Part shown: in pieces, positions 1 to 5,527 of the stretch | Numbering within the stretch: position 1 is the stretch's first letter | Layout of the letters: each line of letters starts with the position of its first letter | Origin: an uncultured Eubacterium sp. | GTDB taxonomy: Bacteria > Bacillota > Clostridia > Lachnospirales > CAG-274 | Length of the DNA: 9,430 bases | Direction: 5' to 3' | Assembly: GCA_900543365.1 (NCBI GenBank) | Contig: UQRG01000048.1 | Location: 1 to 9,430, forward strand | The notes under the pieces: model-generated | Database searches by the model: none | What the model saw: only the letters and a program-made list of their open reading frames with translations | Told to the model about the DNA's origin: nothing | Program-made: the position numbers and the translations under genes

Positions 1-256
1 TGAAAATGCCTCTTTTGCAGACACAAAAGCTCATTACAATCCTAACAATTGCCCTCATCCTTATCACTCTGGCGACCTGCCTCCTCTATTCGGAAACAAT
101 GGTCACGCATATATGTCAGTACTTACAGACAGATTTAATGTTGATGAAATAATTGGCAGAACCGTTGTCATTCACTTAATGCTTGATGACTTTAAAACTC
201 AACCTAGTGGAAATAGTGGCGAAAAAATTGCTTGTGGTGTAATTAAATCTATATAA
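1..256 (+). CDS. Cu/Zn superoxide dismutase family protein, C-terminal part
   Basis: The 3' end of a gene that begins before the window; codons are in frame from base 2, giving 84 residues and a TAA stop. The fragment matches the metal-binding half of Cu/Zn SOD: AHYNP (H11 of the fragment, the bridging His), then CPHPYHSGDLPPL with the zinc ligands H19, H22 and D25, then GRTVVIH with the copper ligand H58, and PSGNSGEKIACGVI with the conserved disulfide Cys C78. The family dismutates superoxide, often outside the cytoplasm, but the N-terminus with any signal peptide and the first two copper His is not visible. The usual active-site Arg before LACG is Lys here (K75), so full activity cannot be assumed. 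The gene converges with the minus-strand operon and shares its terminator. The family assignment is firm; catalytic competence is uncertain. Confidence 0.88.
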   Translation, partial: ENASFADTKAHYNPNNCPHPYHSGDLPPLFGNNGHAYMSVLTDRFNVDEIIGRTVVIHLMLDDFKTQPSGNSGEKIACGVIKSI

Positions 257-258
257 AT

Positions 259-300
259 AAAAAAAAGCTATTGAAAGCATTCTACTTATCAATAGCTTTT
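259..300. terminator. Bidirectional intrinsic terminator between SOD and dUTPase genes
   Basis: A perfect 12-bp inverted repeat, AAAAGCTATTGA (263-274) and TCAATAGCTTTT (289-300), with a 14-nt loop. Read on the minus strand it is followed by eight Ts (complement of 259-266), a strong terminator for the dUTPase operon, which stops at 305. Read on the plus strand the stem ends in TTTT and then AT-rich DNA, a weaker terminator for the SOD gene. Confidence 0.85.
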
Positions 301-304
301 AAAA

Positions 305-823
305 TTATTTTCCACTACTACCTAATTTACCACTACCTCTTTCAGATGGTATTGCCTGTAATTCATCGTAGCTTATTTCTTCTCTATTAAGTTCATTATG
401 TACATTATGAACTATTCCCTGAAAAAGGGCTTTTGTATATGGATACACTATATATGCCTTTTCAACAACTTCCTTAACACTTTCCGGAACATTATCCATA
501 TTAAGCTTACTTATTAACACTGGTTTATCATTGGTATTAGTAGTAGCTAAAAACCACTCACCTCTATAGCTTGAATCAATTACACCAGCACTATACTTAA
601 TACCTTTACTGCCTGATGAGCCTCTCTCGTGAATTTGTATATAATAATCAACAGGTATAGCACTAGCAATGCCTGTTGGCACAAGTGCTGTACTATGAGG
701 TTCAATTATCATATAATCTTCATCAAAACAAGGATAAATATCTATTCCCGCATTCCAAATTTCTCTTTCTGGAATTTTAGCATCTTCTCTAACCTTTGCA
801 AAATAAATTTTGTTATTAGTCAT
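305..823 (-). CDS. dut: dUTP diphosphatase family protein (dUTPase/dCTP deaminase superfamily)
   Basis: 172 aa. All five dUTPase motifs are present in order: AGIDIYP (25-31), ERGSSGSKGI (66-75), AGVIDSSYRGEW (79-90, with the catalytic-type D83 and Y86), KALFQGIV (131-138) and the C-terminal ERGSGKLGSSGK (161-172). The family hydrolyses dUTP to dUMP and pyrophosphate, supplying thymidylate synthesis and keeping uracil out of DNA. The protein is longer than the usual trimeric enzyme of about 150 aa because of an insert between motifs 3 and 4. The Phe that normally stacks on uracil in motif 5 (GGFGSTG) is replaced by KLGSSG, so nucleotide specificity is less certain. An AAGGAG site overlapping the nrdG stop lies about 10 nt before the ATG, and the gap to nrdG is 14 nt, so it is probably the last gene of the nrdD-nrdG unit. 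The symbol is given by family. Confidence 0.85.
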   Translation of the reverse strand: MTNNKIYFAKVREDAKIPEREIWNAGIDIYPCFDEDYMIIEPHSTALVPTGIASAIPVDYYIQIHERGSSGSKGIKYSAGVIDSSYRGEWFLATTNTNDKPVLISKLNMDNVPESVKEVVEKAYIVYPYTKALFQGIVHNVHNELNREEISYDELQAIPSERGSGKLGSSGK

Positions 824-837
824 TTTGTTTTTTCTCC

Positions 838-1329
838 TTAATCTTCAAAAAGAACAACCTCGCCCTTTTTCAATGTTGCAGGCACATTAATAATTCTTTG
901 GTTACTTGAGCCTTTCCAATGAAGCATATTGTCCTTTAATTCCTCAACAAATTTACCGTCTACAATAACATCAACATATTTAACAATTTCAAGATTACTT
1001 ATTTGCTCCCACAAATATCCAGTATAAAGCCATATGTTTTTGTTAGGATACTTTTCCTTAATCTTTTTAGCTAGCCTTGTTATTTCATCTCTATTTGCTG
1101 TGTGGAGAGGGTCCCCTCCACTAAATGTCACACCCTCAATATACCCAGGTGCAAGACATTCAAAAAGTTCTCTTTCTGCATTTTCATCAAAAAGCAGACC
1201 ACCGTTTATATCCCAAGTAACAGGATTTTGACAATTATTACAGTGATGTTCACAACCACTTACCCAAAGTACTGTTCTTAAACCTTCACCGTTTAACATA
1301 TCATCGTGAGTTATATTATGGTATCTCAT
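838..1329 (-). CDS. nrdG: Anaerobic ribonucleoside-triphosphate reductase activating protein
   Basis: 163 aa radical SAM enzyme. It carries the 4Fe-4S signature GCEHHCNNC (C26, C30, C33), which has the CX3CX2C spacing of NrdG, the usual opening MRYHNITHDDMLNGEGLR, and FSGGDPL as the SAM-binding GGE-like motif. NrdG cleaves S-adenosylmethionine to place the glycyl radical on NrdD, which is encoded just upstream. I place the start at the ATG at 1327-1329: GGAGAAG at 1336-1342 sits 6 nt before it, and the protein then begins like known NrdG. A longer frame to 1356 would add nine residues with no ribosome site and would run into a hairpin. The gap from nrdD is about 300 bp and full of inverted repeats, unusual for this pair, so nrdG may be expressed at a different level from nrdD. 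It is followed closely by the dUTPase gene. Confidence 0.95.
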   Translation of the reverse strand: MRYHNITHDDMLNGEGLRTVLWVSGCEHHCNNCQNPVTWDINGGLLFDENAERELFECLAPGYIEGVTFSGGDPLHTANRDEITRLAKKIKEKYPNKNIWLYTGYLWEQISNLEIVKYVDVIVDGKFVEELKDNMLHWKGSSNQRIINVPATLKKGEVVLFED

Positions 1330-1335
1330 TTTTTT

Positions 1336-1342
1336 CTTCTCC
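1336..1342 (-). promoter_or_regulatory. Ribosome binding site fixing the nrdG start
   Basis: GGAGAAG on the minus strand, 6 nt before the ATG at 1327-1329. It lies inside the longer open frame, so it decides for the shorter, family-like N-terminus. Confidence 0.8.
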
Positions 1343-1350
1343 ATTGCATT

Positions 1351-1379
1351 AAACAAAGTACGCCGTAGCGTACTTGTTT
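1351..1379 (-). repeat. Stable hairpin with UACG tetraloop just upstream of nrdG
   Basis: The arms AAACAAAGTACGC (1351-1363) and GCGTACTTGTTT (1368-1379) pair with one bulged base. On the transcribed minus strand the loop is C(UACG)G, a UNCG-class, unusually stable tetraloop. It ends about 8 nt upstream of the nrdG SD. No T-run follows, so it is not a simple terminator. A 5' stabilising or processing-site role is inference. Confidence 0.7.
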
Positions 1380-1396
1380 AGTTTTTATTTTAAAGC

Positions 1397-1413
1397 AGGC
1401 GAACAATGCTTGC
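1397..1413. repeat. Inverted partner of the sequence at 1608-1628
   Basis: AGGCGAACAA (1397-1406) is the exact reverse complement of TTGTTCGCCT at 1619-1628. The adjacent GCTTGC (1408-1413) likewise matches GCAAGC at 1608-1613. The two copies face each other and bound a 232-bp segment that holds the AT-rich repeats and the hairpin array. The left copy also folds on itself imperfectly (GGCGAAC with GCTTGCC, with one wobble and one mismatch). Confidence 0.6.
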
Positions 1414-1433
1414 CCCTATATTAATAGCTTTGA

Positions 1434-1520
1434 AAATTATAAGTTATATTCATTATTAAATAATATATTATCTTTTTTATTTATAACTTATCATATGTTA
1501 TATCTCATCTTTTTTATTTA
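1434..1520. repeat. AT-rich segment with direct and inverted repeats
   Basis: A 14-nt direct repeat, ATCTTTTTTATTTA, occurs at 1470-1483 and 1507-1520. An inverted pair, TATAAGTTATA (1438-1448) and TATAACTTAT (1482-1491), encloses ATTATTAAATAAT, itself self-complementary. No open frame with a ribosome site is visible on either strand. This is the central part of the nrdD-nrdG gap. Confidence 0.55.
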
Positions 1521-1568
1521 AAGTTTCACTTTAAGTCTTATTTCATAAGACTTGACACTTCGTGTCAA
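1518..1568 (-). repeat. Array of three end-to-end hairpins with identical triloops, 17-nt period
   Basis: Three perfect hairpins follow one another: TTAAAGT-TTC-ACTTTAA (1518-1534), AAGTCTTAT-TTC-ATAAGACTT (1533-1553) and TTGACAC-TTC-GTGTCAA (1552-1568). The stems differ in sequence and length (7, 9 and 7 bp), but each loop is TTC (GAA on the transcript) and the loops start at 1525, 1542 and 1559, exactly 17 nt apart. Neighbouring stems share two bases. Preserved pairing with unrelated stem sequences suggests structure rather than chance. The function is unknown. Confidence 0.75.
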
Positions 1569-1583
1569 TAAAAAAGACTCGAT

Positions 1584-1638
1584 AAATCACCTCGGCGACA
1601 AATCGTAGCAAGCTCCATTTGTTCGCCTTCGGTGATTT
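1584..1638 (-). repeat. Long nested inverted repeat over the nrdD stop, possible attenuator/terminator
   Basis: Outer arms AAATCACC (1584-1591) and GGTGATTT (1631-1638) pair over 8 bp. Inner arms GGCGACAAAT (1594-1603) and ATTTGTTCGCC (1617-1627) pair over 10 bp with one bulged A. The 13-nt loop contains AGCAAGCT. Two bases of the nrdD stop codon (1637-1639) lie in the outer arm. On the minus strand a six-T run follows the stem by about 9 nt, so it may act as a weak terminator or attenuator after nrdD. It also resembles a mobile palindromic repeat, since a related arm occurs at 1397-1413. Confidence 0.6.
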
Positions 1639-3808
1639 ACATACTTACTCTGTCAGCTATTTCAGCCATCTTAGCCTCATTAAGTCTAGTATCACCACTT
1701 ACTCTTGAATAACTTAAATATCCATTCATTCTTTCAATCTTAGTAAGATTTGTACTTCCACACTTAGGGCATACATCCATATCAAGCTCTTGATGACCAC
1801 AATCATCACAATAAGAAAGGCTCAAATTAACACCTTCATAAAATCCCATATCCATAGCTCTTTCAATAAGAGTAATAATAGCATCCTTATTGTAAGAAAT
1901 AGGGTACTTAACATACTGTATTTTACCACCATTCATTAAGTTCCAAAATCTCTTTTCAAGATTTTGCTTTTGAATTGGTGTAATATCTTCCTTAACGTGA
2001 CAATGGAAGCTATTTGAAACATATTCTCTATCAGAAACATTAGCTATTATGCCATATTTTCTTCTAAACTGCTTAACCTGTAGACCACAAAGACTTTCAG
2101 CAGGTGTACCATAAAGGGCATATAAAATACCGTCTTCCTTCTTATACTGGTCAACTTTCTTATTAATATATTCCATTACTTCAATAGCAAACTGACCGTC
2201 TTCAACAAGGCTCTTTTGATTATAAAGTTGCTGAAGTTCATTAAGTGCAGTAATACCAAAGCTAATTGTACAAGACTTAAGCAACGGCTTAATCTTATCA
2301 TTTGGCTTTAAATGACCACCGTAGAAACCACCTTCACAATAAGCAACTGGGTTAGTTGATGCTTTCATTTCACCTAAATAATCAATAGTCTTTTTATGGA
2401 GAGTTCTTATCATTTCAAGATAATAGTCTAAAACTTCATAGAAATCTCTGCTTTCAGACCTTGCCTTTGCTAAAATCATTGGCAAATGCAAACTTATAGC
2501 ACCAAGATTAAATCTGCCTACAGTTACAGCCTTATCATTTGCATCAGCAGGCTGCATACCACCTCTTTCAAACCAAAGTGAAAGAAAAGCTCTACAACCC
2601 ATAGGACTAATAACTACACCATACTTTTTATATGCCTCTGCAACATAACTATCACCAGACAGACTAAGCCAATCTGGGTACATAGTCTTTGATGAACAAT
2701 CTACTCCAGCAAGAAAAACATCGTGAAGTTCCTTACCCTCACTATGAAGCTCCTTATCATATAGAAAAACAATCTTAGGAAAAAGAACCGGCTTCTTGTT
2801 ATCCTTTTTACCCTGACCACCTTTATGAACATCAAGTGCTGTAATAGCAGCCATTTTTCCAAATCTATCTTTAGCAAGACCAAGGGTAATAGTAATAAAA
2901 GGATAGTCACCTCTTGATGAACCTACTGAGTTTAATTTATACTCAATGCCTTGAAAACCTTGCTCAAACTCTCGTCTTACCTTTTTGCAGGCTACCTCAT
3001 CTATATACTTTAAATCTTCAATTGAAAGTTCATCACAGCCCTTAATATCCTTAACATAAGTTTTTAATTCTTTACAGTATTTGTCATAACTCTTTTGTGC
3101 ATAAGGAGATAAAATCTTATCAATTTCAGGTACTGTAAATCCACCATATTGCTGACTAGCTGTTGATAAAACTACATCACCAATTACATCAAATGCAACA
3201 GGTAATGAATTAGGCTCATTATACCAAAGGTTACCCATTTCAAAGCCACCTTTAAGTACAGCACCCATATCAAACAAGCAACAGTTCATTGTATCTCGTC
3301 TGGCTGACATATCGTGTATGTAAATATAGCCGTCTTTACAAGCCTGCTTTTCTTCAGTTGTAAGGAAAAACTTTTGATAAAGCTCCTTGTTAAGATGATT
3401 GTAAATAAGGCTTCTCTTAGTTGCAACTAATGCTGAATCAGTATTTGAGTTTTCTTTATCACCTATATACATTATACTCTGTGCTTTTTGATAAACATCA
3501 TCAAGCATATGAACAAAGTCCTTTTTATAATTACGATAGTCTTTGTAACTTTTAGCTACCTTTGGCTCAATTGCCTCAAGAGCACTTTCAACAAGGTTGT
3601 GCATAGTCTGAATAGGAATATTCTTAGACCCACTTTCATCAATATGTGACTCTACCCAATCAACAACTCTTTCGTATTGTTCTTGAGTAAATGAAAACAT
3701 TACTCTATTGGCAGACTTAGTAATTGCTGCCACAATCTTTGTGGAATCAAAAGGCTCCAATGTGCCGTCTTTTTTTATAATACATATATCTCTCATATCA
3801 ATTTCCAC
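1637..3808 (-). CDS. nrdD: Anaerobic ribonucleoside-triphosphate reductase, class III large subunit
   Basis: 723 aa glycyl-radical enzyme that reduces ribonucleoside triphosphates to deoxynucleotides without oxygen. The N-terminus (about 8-95) is an ATP-cone (IIKKDGTLEPFDSTKI), the allosteric nucleotide site. The barrel holds active-site candidates in MNCCLFDMG (C176, C177) and SPMGCRAF (C405), and NLGAISLHLP around 434-443. The C-terminus has a zinc site (C667, C670, C680, C683) and the radical loop RMNGYL with Gly696. The length is normal for the family. The start is GTG at 3806-3808, set by AGGAGGTG (3815-3822) six nt before it; the ATG four codons on lies too far from this site. A promoter overlapped by two NrdR-like boxes precedes the gene, so repression by NrdR at high (d)ATP is expected. 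Its activase nrdG lies downstream. Confidence 0.97.
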   Translation of the reverse strand: MEIDMRDICIIKKDGTLEPFDSTKIVAAITKSANRVMFSFTQEQYERVVDWVESHIDESGSKNIPIQTMHNLVESALEAIEPKVAKSYKDYRNYKKDFVHMLDDVYQKAQSIMYIGDKENSNTDSALVATKRSLIYNHLNKELYQKFFLTTEEKQACKDGYIYIHDMSARRDTMNCCLFDMGAVLKGGFEMGNLWYNEPNSLPVAFDVIGDVVLSTASQQYGGFTVPEIDKILSPYAQKSYDKYCKELKTYVKDIKGCDELSIEDLKYIDEVACKKVRREFEQGFQGIEYKLNSVGSSRGDYPFITITLGLAKDRFGKMAAITALDVHKGGQGKKDNKKPVLFPKIVFLYDKELHSEGKELHDVFLAGVDCSSKTMYPDWLSLSGDSYVAEAYKKYGVVISPMGCRAFLSLWFERGGMQPADANDKAVTVGRFNLGAISLHLPMILAKARSESRDFYEVLDYYLEMIRTLHKKTIDYLGEMKASTNPVAYCEGGFYGGHLKPNDKIKPLLKSCTISFGITALNELQQLYNQKSLVEDGQFAIEVMEYINKKVDQYKKEDGILYALYGTPAESLCGLQVKQFRRKYGIIANVSDREYVSNSFHCHVKEDITPIQKQNLEKRFWNLMNGGKIQYVKYPISYNKDAIITLIERAMDMGFYEGVNLSLSYCDDCGHQELDMDVCPKCGSTNLTKIERMNGYLSYSRVSGDTRLNEAKMAEIADRVSM

Positions 3809-3817
3809 TTAAAACAC

Positions 3818-3833
3818 CTCCTATATTTAGTGG
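3818..3833. promoter_or_regulatory. NrdR-like box, downstream member, overlapping the nrdD SD
   Basis: The core CTATATTTAGTG (3821-3832) agrees with the NrdR consensus core CTATATATAGTG at 11 of 12 positions; the outer bases match less well. It lies just after the predicted transcription start and overlaps the AGGAGG at 3817-3822. Its centre is 32 bp from the second box, the roughly three-turn spacing typical of NrdR operators. Confidence 0.72.
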
Positions 3834-3841
3834 CAAGAGTT

Positions 3842-3870
3842 ATTTTACACCACTATATCTAGTATGTCAA
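3842..3870 (-). promoter_or_regulatory. Sigma-A type promoter of nrdD
   Basis: On the minus strand: TTGACA (complement of 3865-3870), a 17-nt spacer, and TAAAAT (complement of 3842-3847). This predicts a start near 3835 and a leader of about 27 nt before the GTG start of nrdD. An NrdR-like box fills the spacer. Confidence 0.82.
3850..3865. promoter_or_regulatory. NrdR-like box, upstream member, in the promoter spacer
   Basis: CCACTATATCTAGTAT matches the NrdR consensus ACACTATATATAGTGT at 13 of 16 positions and is palindromic at ACTA....TAGT. It sits between the -35 and -10 elements, so a bound repressor would exclude RNA polymerase. NrdR is the (d)ATP-sensing repressor of ribonucleotide reductase genes; its own gene is not in this window. 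Confidence 0.75.
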
Positions 3871-4017
3871 TAAAATCTGCTAACAATTTTTGCACAAATA
3901 ACCAGTGTTAAATTTAGTAAATTTTCTACTTGACTAACAAATACCTCAATTTAGGCTGATTTCTTATTGTAACATTATTGTAATATACTTTATGCAATTT
4001 TACTATTGATTTTTTAT

Positions 4018-4827
4018 TTATTTTGTTAAATACTTATATATTGCACTAGCAAGACCATCATTATCAACTGTTTCCGTTACATAATCTGCATATTTTAGCA
4101 GTGATTGAGAGGAGTTGCCCATTGCTATTCCTATATTAGCAAATTTTAACATTTCCGCATCATTACCACCATCTCCAATAGCTATGGTATCCTTAACATT
4201 ACCACCAAAATATTCCAATATCTTAATAATGCCCTTTTCCTTTGTAACTCCCTTTATATTTATTTCACCACTATTGTGTCCAAACTCCTTTACTGTATAT
4301 GGAATAATAGTAAATTTTTCGCCTACTCTATTCCTCATATCATCAATTAATATATTTGTATCATAATAAAGTATTTTATTGACATTTTCCATATTGTCAA
4401 AATTATCAACCTTAGTCATCATATTATAAAACAAATCTGTTTCTATATCTCTGCCTAAGCTGGTAAAAACATATTTAAGAAATTCCTGTGTTTTTCCATT
4501 ATTAAATACACCATTATCAGTTTCAATAGAAAATTTAATACCTTCATTTTCAAGAATTTTTATAATAATGTCTGAGTCTGCTTTTGTCATAGCATTACTT
4601 TCTATAACACTGCCATTAGCCTCAACATAACCACCAGCAGCACCAACAATACCATCAAAGCCTATATTTAAAATATAATCAAATATTTCACATTTTGACC
4701 TACCTGTAGCAAGAAATACCTTGTGACCCTTTTCTCTTGCCCATTTTATAGCTTGTACTGCACTTAATGGCACTTTGCCATATCTATTAGTCAAAGTGCC
4801 ATCAATATCAATAAACAAATATTTCAT
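4018..4827 (-). CDS. Cof-type HAD-IIB family hydrolase
   Basis: 269 aa haloacid dehalogenase-superfamily phosphatase, probably cytoplasmic. Motif I is FIDIDGTLT (nucleophile D7, acid D9), motif II is LATGRS (T41), motif III is the Lys in TKEKG (K198), and motif IV is AIGDGGNDAEML (D219, D223). The large cap between motifs II and III (about 85-185) is the type IIB form, which usually removes phosphate from sugar phosphates, flavin or thiamine-type cofactors. The natural substrate cannot be read from sequence. Its ATG overlaps the queF stop by one base (TAATG) and has no clear SD, so translation probably depends on queF ribosomes. This makes it the last gene of the preQ1 operon. A link to deazapurine nucleotide metabolism is a guess from position only. 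About 150 bp with no clear terminator separate it from the nrdD promoter. Confidence 0.9.
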   Translation of the reverse strand: MKYLFIDIDGTLTNRYGKVPLSAVQAIKWAREKGHKVFLATGRSKCEIFDYILNIGFDGIVGAAGGYVEANGSVIESNAMTKADSDIIIKILENEGIKFSIETDNGVFNNGKTQEFLKYVFTSLGRDIETDLFYNMMTKVDNFDNMENVNKILYYDTNILIDDMRNRVGEKFTIIPYTVKEFGHNSGEINIKGVTKEKGIIKILEYFGGNVKDTIAIGDGGNDAEMLKFANIGIAMGNSSQSLLKYADYVTETVDNDGLASAIYKYLTK

Positions 4828-5324
4828 TATCTGTTGTCAATTTTTTCTGGGTAAAGGTCGTGGTTTGCAAGTCTGTTCCAAGCAACCTCTTCCCACTTAG
4901 TACCTTTCATACCATAGTTGCAGTAAGGGTCAATAGATATACCGCCTCTTGGTGTAAACTTGCCCCAAACCTCAATATATTTAGGGTCCATAAGTTTAAT
5001 TAAATCTTTCATTATAATATTCATACAATCTTCGTGAAAGTCACCGTGATTTCTAAAGCTAAATAAATAAAGTTTAAGACTTTTGCTTTCAACCATTTTT
5101 TCATTTGGAACATAGCTTATATATATTGTTGCAAAATCCGGCTGACCAGTAATAGGACAAAGACTTGTAAATTCAGGACAATTAAATTTAACAAAATAAT
5201 CGTTGTCTGGGTGCTTGTTTATAAATGTTTCAAGTACCTCTGGTGCATAATCACTTTTGTATGCAACACCTTTATTACCTAAGAGAGTAACACCCTCAAG
5301 TTCATTTTTATTTCTTCCACTCAT
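4827..5324 (-). CDS. queF: NADPH-dependent preQ0 reductase (7-cyano-7-deazaguanine reductase)
   Basis: 165 aa, the short unimodular (B. subtilis-type) QueF of the tunnelling fold. It reduces the nitrile of preQ0 to the aminomethyl of preQ1 using NADPH, the last step before insertion into tRNA. The catalytic Cys is C56 in FTSLCPITGQPDF, with D63 in the same motif. The QueF signature ESKSLKLY lies at 79-86, and HGDFHEDC supplies H97. The ATG has GAGGA six nt upstream. It follows a 55-aa membrane protein gene after 22 nt and overlaps the HAD gene by one base. It lies at the distal end of the riboswitch-controlled operon, so its product preQ1 would shut the operon down. Confidence 0.96.
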   Translation of the reverse strand: MSGRNKNELEGVTLLGNKGVAYKSDYAPEVLETFINKHPDNDYFVKFNCPEFTSLCPITGQPDFATIYISYVPNEKMVESKSLKLYLFSFRNHGDFHEDCMNIIMKDLIKLMDPKYIEVWGKFTPRGGISIDPYCNYGMKGTKWEEVAWNRLANHDLYPEKIDNR

Positions 5325-5346
5325 AAATAATCCTCACTAATAACAC

Positions 5347-5514
5347 TTAAGCTGACAATAATCCTGTAATACCCAAATATGCCAACCCAATTATAACACA
5401 AAAAACTATTATCACTACAATACCTAATACTTTATCTCTTTTCCAAACCTCTCTAATTGATGATAAAAATACAGCTGCAAAAATAATTAATCCAACAATT
5501 CCTATTATTCTCAC
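5347..5514 (-). CDS. Small two-helix membrane protein within the preQ1 operon
   Basis: 55 aa, starting at GTG (5512-5514) with AAGGTG five nt before it and ending in TAA (5347-5349). Two hydrophobic stretches, about residues 3-19 (IIGIVGLIIFAAVFL) and 30-54 (GIVVIIVFCVIIGLAYLGI), flank a basic turn, REVWKRDK (21-28). This fits a helical hairpin in the membrane, with the basic turn probably cytoplasmic. I do not recognise the family. It lies 13 nt after queC and 22 nt before queF, on the same strand, so it is very likely co-transcribed. It is too small to be a QueT- or YhhQ-type transporter on its own. A transport accessory role or an unrelated small protein are both possible. Ribosome site, spacing and amphipathic layout argue that it is real. 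Confidence 0.7.
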   Translation of the reverse strand: MRIIGIVGLIIFAAVFLSSIREVWKRDKVLGIVVIIVFCVIIGLAYLGITGLLSA

Positions 5515-5527
5515 TTTATCACCTTAC

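Noticed and set aside
629..841. Plus-strand open frame opposite the dUTPase gene, and similar plus-strand frames at 1034-1231, 4115-4366, 5723-5989, 6754-6990 and 7549-7737.
   Set aside because: All lie antisense to well-supported genes, lack ribosome sites and show no recognisable domains.
1330..1356. Longer nrdG start adding nine residues.
   Set aside because: No ribosome site upstream, part of a hairpin, and the N-terminus does not match the family; the ATG at 1327-1329 has GGAGAAG.
1518..1568. A 17-nt periodic array that might be read as a mini-CRISPR.
   Set aside because: Only the 3-nt loop repeats; stems differ, there are no conserved 25-40 nt repeats or spacers, and no cas genes.
1540..1568. 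Possible nrdG promoter: TTGACA with 17 nt to TGAAAT on the minus strand.
   Set aside because: The TTGACA is an arm of a perfect hairpin and the -10 is poor; I cannot separate it from the structural repeat.
2701..2910. Minus-strand frame in another phase inside nrdD.
   Set aside because: Fully within the nrdD coding region and a low-complexity shadow of it.
3910..3924. AAATTT-AGT-AAATTT inverted/direct repeat upstream of nrdD as a HAD terminator.
   Set aside because: No GC pairs and no T-run placed after it on the minus strand; too weak to call.
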